Positions 59,498 through 64,000 of a stretch of 64,000 nucleotides of DNA are shown piece after piece. Within the stretch, counting starts at the first letter, position 1, and every line of letters begins with the position of its first letter. Source of the stretch: Ischnura elegans (lineage: Eukaryota; Arthropoda; Insecta; Odonata; Coenagrionidae). Position numbers and translations under genes: made by a program. The DNA lies in NCBI RefSeq assembly GCF_921293095.1, contig NC_060254.1, forward strand, positions 106,106,917-106,170,916, read 5' to 3'. The notes beneath the pieces are model-generated. The model made no database searches. It was not told the origin of the DNA and worked only from the letters and a program-made list of their open reading frames with translations.

Positions 59498-60740
59498 TAA
59501 GGTTTGCCGCAAAGTTATCTCTTTATCTCCCTTTGAATAAGCCACTATATTCCACCGTTTCATCAACTATTGATTACCTTGATATTAATATCAGATATTT
59601 GTTAATAAACATGAGGTTTGCCACCATGTTATGATTTTTCTCTCATTTTGAATAGTCAATTCTATCATCAATTGTTGTCTCACTTGATGTATAAATAAGA
59701 TATTTATGATAAATATGAGGTTTGCCTCAATGTAATCACGTTATCTTACTCTGAATAGGCAAATTTATTTCACTCTCTCATCATTTATTTACTCCCTTGA
59801 CATAAAAAAGATATTTTTGATTAAATATGAGTTTTGCCGTAATGTTATCACATTCTCTCATTATATTTATTTATTTATGTCACACCAAAAACAGCACTAA
59901 GGCCTTTACATTGGGCTTATAAACAAAATAAATTATATAAATATAATAATGAACAAGTAAAAAATTAATATCATAAGTAACAATCATTTTCAGCTTATAC
60001 AACAGATACAAAAGGTCAGTGTCAGAAAGATAGACTTTTCACTTGGTTATTAAAATTAGAGCGGGAGGCGAAGATGTCAAGAGAGGAAGAAGTATTGGAG
60101 ACTGAATTGAAAATAGAAGGTAGGCGGGAAAAGAGGGATCGTTGAGATATTGCCAGACGGAAGTTGGGCTGGTGTAGAAGTTCAGTATTGCGGGTTTTGC
60201 GAGCAGGAATGCGTAGTGAAAAGAAGGATAGGAGATCACTGGATCTGGAGGACCCATTTAAGATGCGGTAAAGAAATTTGATGTCTAATATCAATCTGCG
60301 GTGGTTGGGGTGTAATAATCCAAGTGAAAGAAGTATTTCGGCACGTGAAGAGAATCTGAGGTGAGGTAAGCGGTGTCGAACTATTGCTAAGAAGAAATTG
60401 AGTGGACGGTTGATTAATTTTAGTGTGGTGGGAGAAGCAGTTGACCAAATGGGAGAGCAATATTCGAGGATGGGTTGCACACATCCAATGAATACTGATT
60501 TTCACTGCAACGTCAGTTGTTGATTCCCTAGGAATAAAATTAGATATTTAAAATTAAATATGAAGTTTGCCGGAATGTTATCATTGTCTCTCATTTGGAA
60601 TAAGCAACTATATTTCATTCTATCGTCAGCTATTGATTCCCTTGACGGTAAAAGAAGATATGTTTTGATAAGTACGAGGTGTGCCCAATGTCATGGATTT
60701 CTCTCACTTGGAATGGGCAACTATATTTCATCCAATCACA
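59498..60740 (+). repeat. ~115-bp minisatellite, second locus
   Basis: Units marked by ATGAGGTTTGCCGC start near 59498, 59609, 59715 and 59826. After the LINE insertion they resume near 60558 and 60674. Homologous to 16612-17200. Confidence 0.7.
59860..60505 (-). pseudogene. LINE reverse-transcriptase C-terminus, 5'-truncated
   Basis: The minus-strand frame 60480-60022 (152 residues) contains QPILEYCSPIWSTASPTTL, then LLSLGLLHPNHRRLILDIKF and a C-terminal FNSVSNTSSSLDIF region. This is the post-catalytic part of a CR1/Jockey-type LINE. The 3' UTR reads TGTAAAGGCCTTAGTGCTG and ends in a (TAAA)n-like tail near 59860, confirming the minus orientation. It is inserted in the minisatellite. The single long frame suggests a younger copy than the other LINE relics. 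Confidence 0.8.
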
Positions 60741-61583
60741 ATTTGCTTACTCCTTCGTCATTACCCTTCTTTTGAATTACTCCCAGGTCTATATTTTTAT
60801 AGCAATTTCTTTGCTTATCCCCCAAATATAACATTTACTTTTGAATCCTACGTTCTTATTCCATGGTATGTGATTTTCGTCTGCAACGAGCTCATTGCCG
60901 TAACATCATAAGAAACAAAGAATTCCCTTATTTACTGCCTTCTGGGTTAGATTAAAATTGAAATACTATCCAATAAGTTTAATCCGAGTGACTTTTGGAC
61001 TCATCGTTCAATAACATTTAGACGGAACTTACTTTATGACAACTATATTACCAAATCATGAATAAATAGCAATATCCGGTACCAATATTTTAAAAGAAAA
61101 TACGATCTCAAGGAGAATTGAAGTGATTCATCTTAACAACAACTATTTCCATCACATGCAAACTATATTTTGATGATGTAATATTGTTTCCTTCGCTCCT
61201 GTAGGCAGAGCACTACAACCACACATTATATAAGCAATATGGACAAGTTATACAATACCAATTATCTTAATCTAAATCACAACTTCTGTGAATAAAAAGA
61301 TTCAAAGCAACAACAACAAACTGCGTACAGATTTCTTTCATCCTTGGAATTTTTTGCGAGAATTGAGCATTAACTGTCTTCACTAGTTTCCATACTTATT
61401 TCATTGGTGGAGACAAGTCACATGACTTCTAACTTCGGGCATATTCGGCTTTTCCTTGTTTGGGAAGGTACCGACTACCGTACAGAATCTGTGTAAGTGC
61501 CGTCGTCGGTACGGAATGACGTCCAGTCGGTGGACTCCACAGGGAAACCGGTGCGGTACCTACCAACGAAATACAGAATACGG

Positions 61584-61906
61584 CCCCTGGGGTCTGATCC
61601 TGGTTCTTTCTGGCTATCACCAACGCCATTTGTCGAAAAGATTGGCGAACGCTGCATGCATTCGTATTCTCATTTCATTCTCTAGCAATTTCGCCAGGAA
61701 TGCTTCGCTTCGTCCCTCTGGCGACGAAAAAGTTATCTGTCTGGCGAGCATATAGCGAACGTAAACATTCGCCCCGAGTGAATTTCGCCAGCGACGACAA
61801 TGAAATCGCTCTATCAGCTTAGCGGAGGAATTGACGATAGACAGACTCGTGATTTTACTGCCGCTGAACATAATTATTATGTTGTATTTTTTATCCCAAT
61901 GAGTTT
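61584..61906. other. Spacer, no gene recognised
   Basis: Contains several TTCGCCAG/CTGGCGA motifs in both orientations (for example near 61689, 61719, 61741 and 61786). They may be part of an unrecognised inverted-repeat element, but I cannot delimit it. Confidence 0.35.
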
Positions 61907-62157
61907 AATAGGGTAGTTTCCTTCATCAAAGAAAACGAAATGCATTGATTGCGATTCGTTACCCACTATTAGTGTATTCATAATATATAAATTACTTGGT
62001 TTTAGAATTCCAAGTTTAGACGAATGGAAATGGTCAATTTTAATCTCATTTGAAAAAGGCCAGATTGGCGCCCATGCGATGCCACTCCACGTGACGTCAC
62101 AGGGACCTAGTTTCTATACGAGTAGATAGGAGTTTTACATTGTCTGAGGTTACCAAT
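61907..62157 (-). mobile_element. MITE copy I, right portion only
   Basis: From AATAGGGTAGTTTCC to TTACATTGTCTGAGGTTACC, then similarity ends abruptly. Confidence 0.85.
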
Positions 62158-63532
62158 CGGCGAGGCGAAAAGAAGGAGAATAATCGCGGAGAAAATTTTC
62201 GCTTCGCTTCGAGTTACCTTGGCGAGGTGAAGACCCGGGCGGAAGGAAAACGAGAATCAATGGCCTGGGCCTACCGCCATCACTCCCAACCATATGAGGA
62301 CAATTTGATCATTGGAGTGCGATCGAGGTCTTCCTTCGTCGGGTATCGCGATATGATCATTTCAATGTATCTCGATCAAAACGGCATATCGCGCGAGTGA
62401 TTCAACCTCGATAATGGTGATAATCAGGGAACGATTCATCCGACGATCACCATATGACTGGACGATGATTAATCGTCACTTTCATAAAATCACTATTGAC
62501 TCCGCGATATTTGGTGATATCTTGACAAACTACGCGTCGTAAGTAGGTGCCCACTCGGTGTTGGCATATGAAAGCGATTTTTGGATTTATGCGCCTGTGG
62601 CCTGCGCCTGTGGCGCCTCAATTGATGTCATAAGGAAGGTGTCCCTAGGTGTCAGGGGCATTCGATCGCCAGTGAATGTCCAAACATCCCGCACAATGAT
62701 CCCATTTGACTGCGAAACGAACAATTCTGATTGGTTCTATTGCCCTTCCCTTCGAAAAATGAACACACTCATTCTAAAGTTTGTGGTGCCATTTCTACTT
62801 CTCAAGGAAATTGATTTTTTCTTACTCCTTTTGTTGTCTTTGGCAATGAAACTTACTTTTGCAATACACACCGCAATTATTTCGAATGTGCGTGAATATA
62901 TGTACTAAATGGGGGGATTCATTTCATTATTGCAAATCCATCATTCGTTTCGATTTAGGTGACTATATTGTGTGCAATTATTTAATGATTACATGCCCCA
63001 GATTTCACTTCTTTTATACTTTGCGTATTACAAGACTTACATTGCAAGGAGCTCTCTGCGTTTATTAATTAAGACTTATGCTTATATTTACCAATATATG
63101 AATATGTGCCAAGGTGATTCGAGTTAATTATTACTTTTGTGTGAGAAATAGGCCATCACTTTCTACCCTGGAGCAGAAATTTGATGTAAGAATGCCTTAT
63201 TACCTCAAATAACCTTTAGCCAATGGAACACAAAAATTCTGTGTCGCTAGGTGATGACAATTAAGCAAATACACCTAGACAGGAAAGCGCACGAGGCCCA
63301 GTAATTTTTTAATGCAGAAAAGTTTTTAAGTGATAAAAAAGTGTATCATGAAATATAAACTTCAATAAATGCAATTGTTATTGACTCTGCGTCAGCCGTT
63401 TGCAGAATGTGTTGCTATTGCAGCGATGTTTGTCGTATCGGGTCCCCATGGAGCGATACTTGAATCACAACTTCATTTCAGCTTGTTTACTCGTTTTGTA
63501 TATATTTACAAGTAACATCGTACAATCGCTGC
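62158..63532. other. 1.4 kb spacer, no gene recognised
   Basis: Frames of up to 116 codons (62558-62908) show no recognisable domain. No repeats seen. Confidence 0.4.
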
Positions 63533-64000
63533 AATAGGGTAGTTTCCTTCATCAAAGAAAACGAAATGCATCGATTGATATTCGTTACCTACCTACCACT
63601 AGGGTTTTCATTATATACAAATTATTTGGTTTTAGAATTCCCAGTTTAGACAAATGGCATATGGTCAATTTTAACTGCATATGAAAAAGGCCTGATTGGC
63701 GTCCATGCGATTCCACTCCACGTGACGTCACAGGGATCTAGTTTCTATACGACTAGATAGGAGTTTTACATTGTCTGATATTACTAATGCATGCATGAGG
63801 CACAGAGCTCAGGGAAACATCTCTTAATAATCACTTATTAAAATTGTCTAAGGTCGGAAAGTTTCCTTCGTTTGATAAGGTAGTAATAATCCTTATTTGA
63901 TCTAAGCGCTACCTGCTAGCAGGGTACTCTGCTACCTGCTAGCAGCTTGCGTCGTATCAGCGCTCAAGCCTCGCCTAAAGGTCACCTCACAGGGCGGCAG
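63533..64000 (-). mobile_element. MITE copy J, cut by the window edge
   Basis: From AATAGGGTAGTTTCC through the central CTGCTAGCAGGGTACTCTGC palindrome to the end of the window; the left third lies outside. Confidence 0.85.

Larger units (their letters stand above)
58079..61583 (+). mobile_element. GGCCGTATT element, near-complete copy with nested insertions
   Basis: Left end GGCCGTATTGTGTATCTCC; right end, reverse-complemented, GGGGCCGTATTCTGTATTTC. Both are followed inward by CGGTGCGG-type motifs. The order is left arm (to 58270), MITE cluster (58271-59443), minisatellite (59444-60860, itself holding a LINE), then right arm (about 60870-61583). The two arms match 16353-17265 and, inverted, 14882-15534. 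Removing insertions leaves about 1.7 kb. It is non-coding, so it is non-autonomous. Target duplication unclear. Confidence 0.65.

Overview
This window looks like gene-free, repeat-dense nuclear DNA from an animal, most likely an arthropod. I see no host protein gene, rRNA gene, operon or CRISPR array. The arthropod guess rests on the mix of LINE families (CR1/Jockey-type, RTE-type), a Tc1/mariner-IS630-type transposon, hAT-type ends, many short non-coding inverted-repeat elements and AT-rich spacers. No species-specific gene supports a narrower call. Coding similarity occurs only as broken transposon genes.

Layout: 0.2-3.3 kb holds a truncated MITE and a LINE 3' end. From 3.35 to 13.50 kb lies tandem array 1: four units of a large non-coding element packed with GC-rich hairpins and 165-bp G-rich repeats. 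From 13.5 to 18.4 kb are a tRNA-like (SINE) relic, two pieces of an inverted-repeat element with GGCCGTATT termini and an inner ~115-bp minisatellite, two 120-bp direct repeats, and a LINE tail. From 18.4 to 27 kb is mostly featureless AT-rich DNA with an RTE-like scrap and one MITE fragment. From 27.1 to 28.25 kb is a decayed LINE reverse transcriptase.

From 29.0 to 46.9 kb is a three-level nest. An RTE-like 3' UTR was hit by a 5'-truncated Jockey-like LINE (14-bp target duplication). That LINE was then split, exactly between codons, by ~16.8 kb of tandem array 2: four large units filled with ~315-bp repeats, each carrying a 16-bp palindrome. Arrays 1 and 2 differ in their bodies but share a ~137-bp 3' terminal module with matching spacing, so they look like two branches of one rolling-circle (Helitron/Helentron-like) superfamily. 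That link is the most interesting signal here. The family assignment is inference.

From 47.1 to 52.7 kb are LINE fragments, a small inverted-repeat element, a MITE fragment and a 2.55-kb Tc1/mariner-IS630-like transposon with a dead transposase. From 53.2 to 64.0 kb is a cluster of ~657-bp MITEs (full, truncated, fold-back and nested), with hAT-type elements inserted in or beside them and a second, near-complete copy of the GGCCGTATT element. The insertion order can be read directly from interrupted copies and target duplications.
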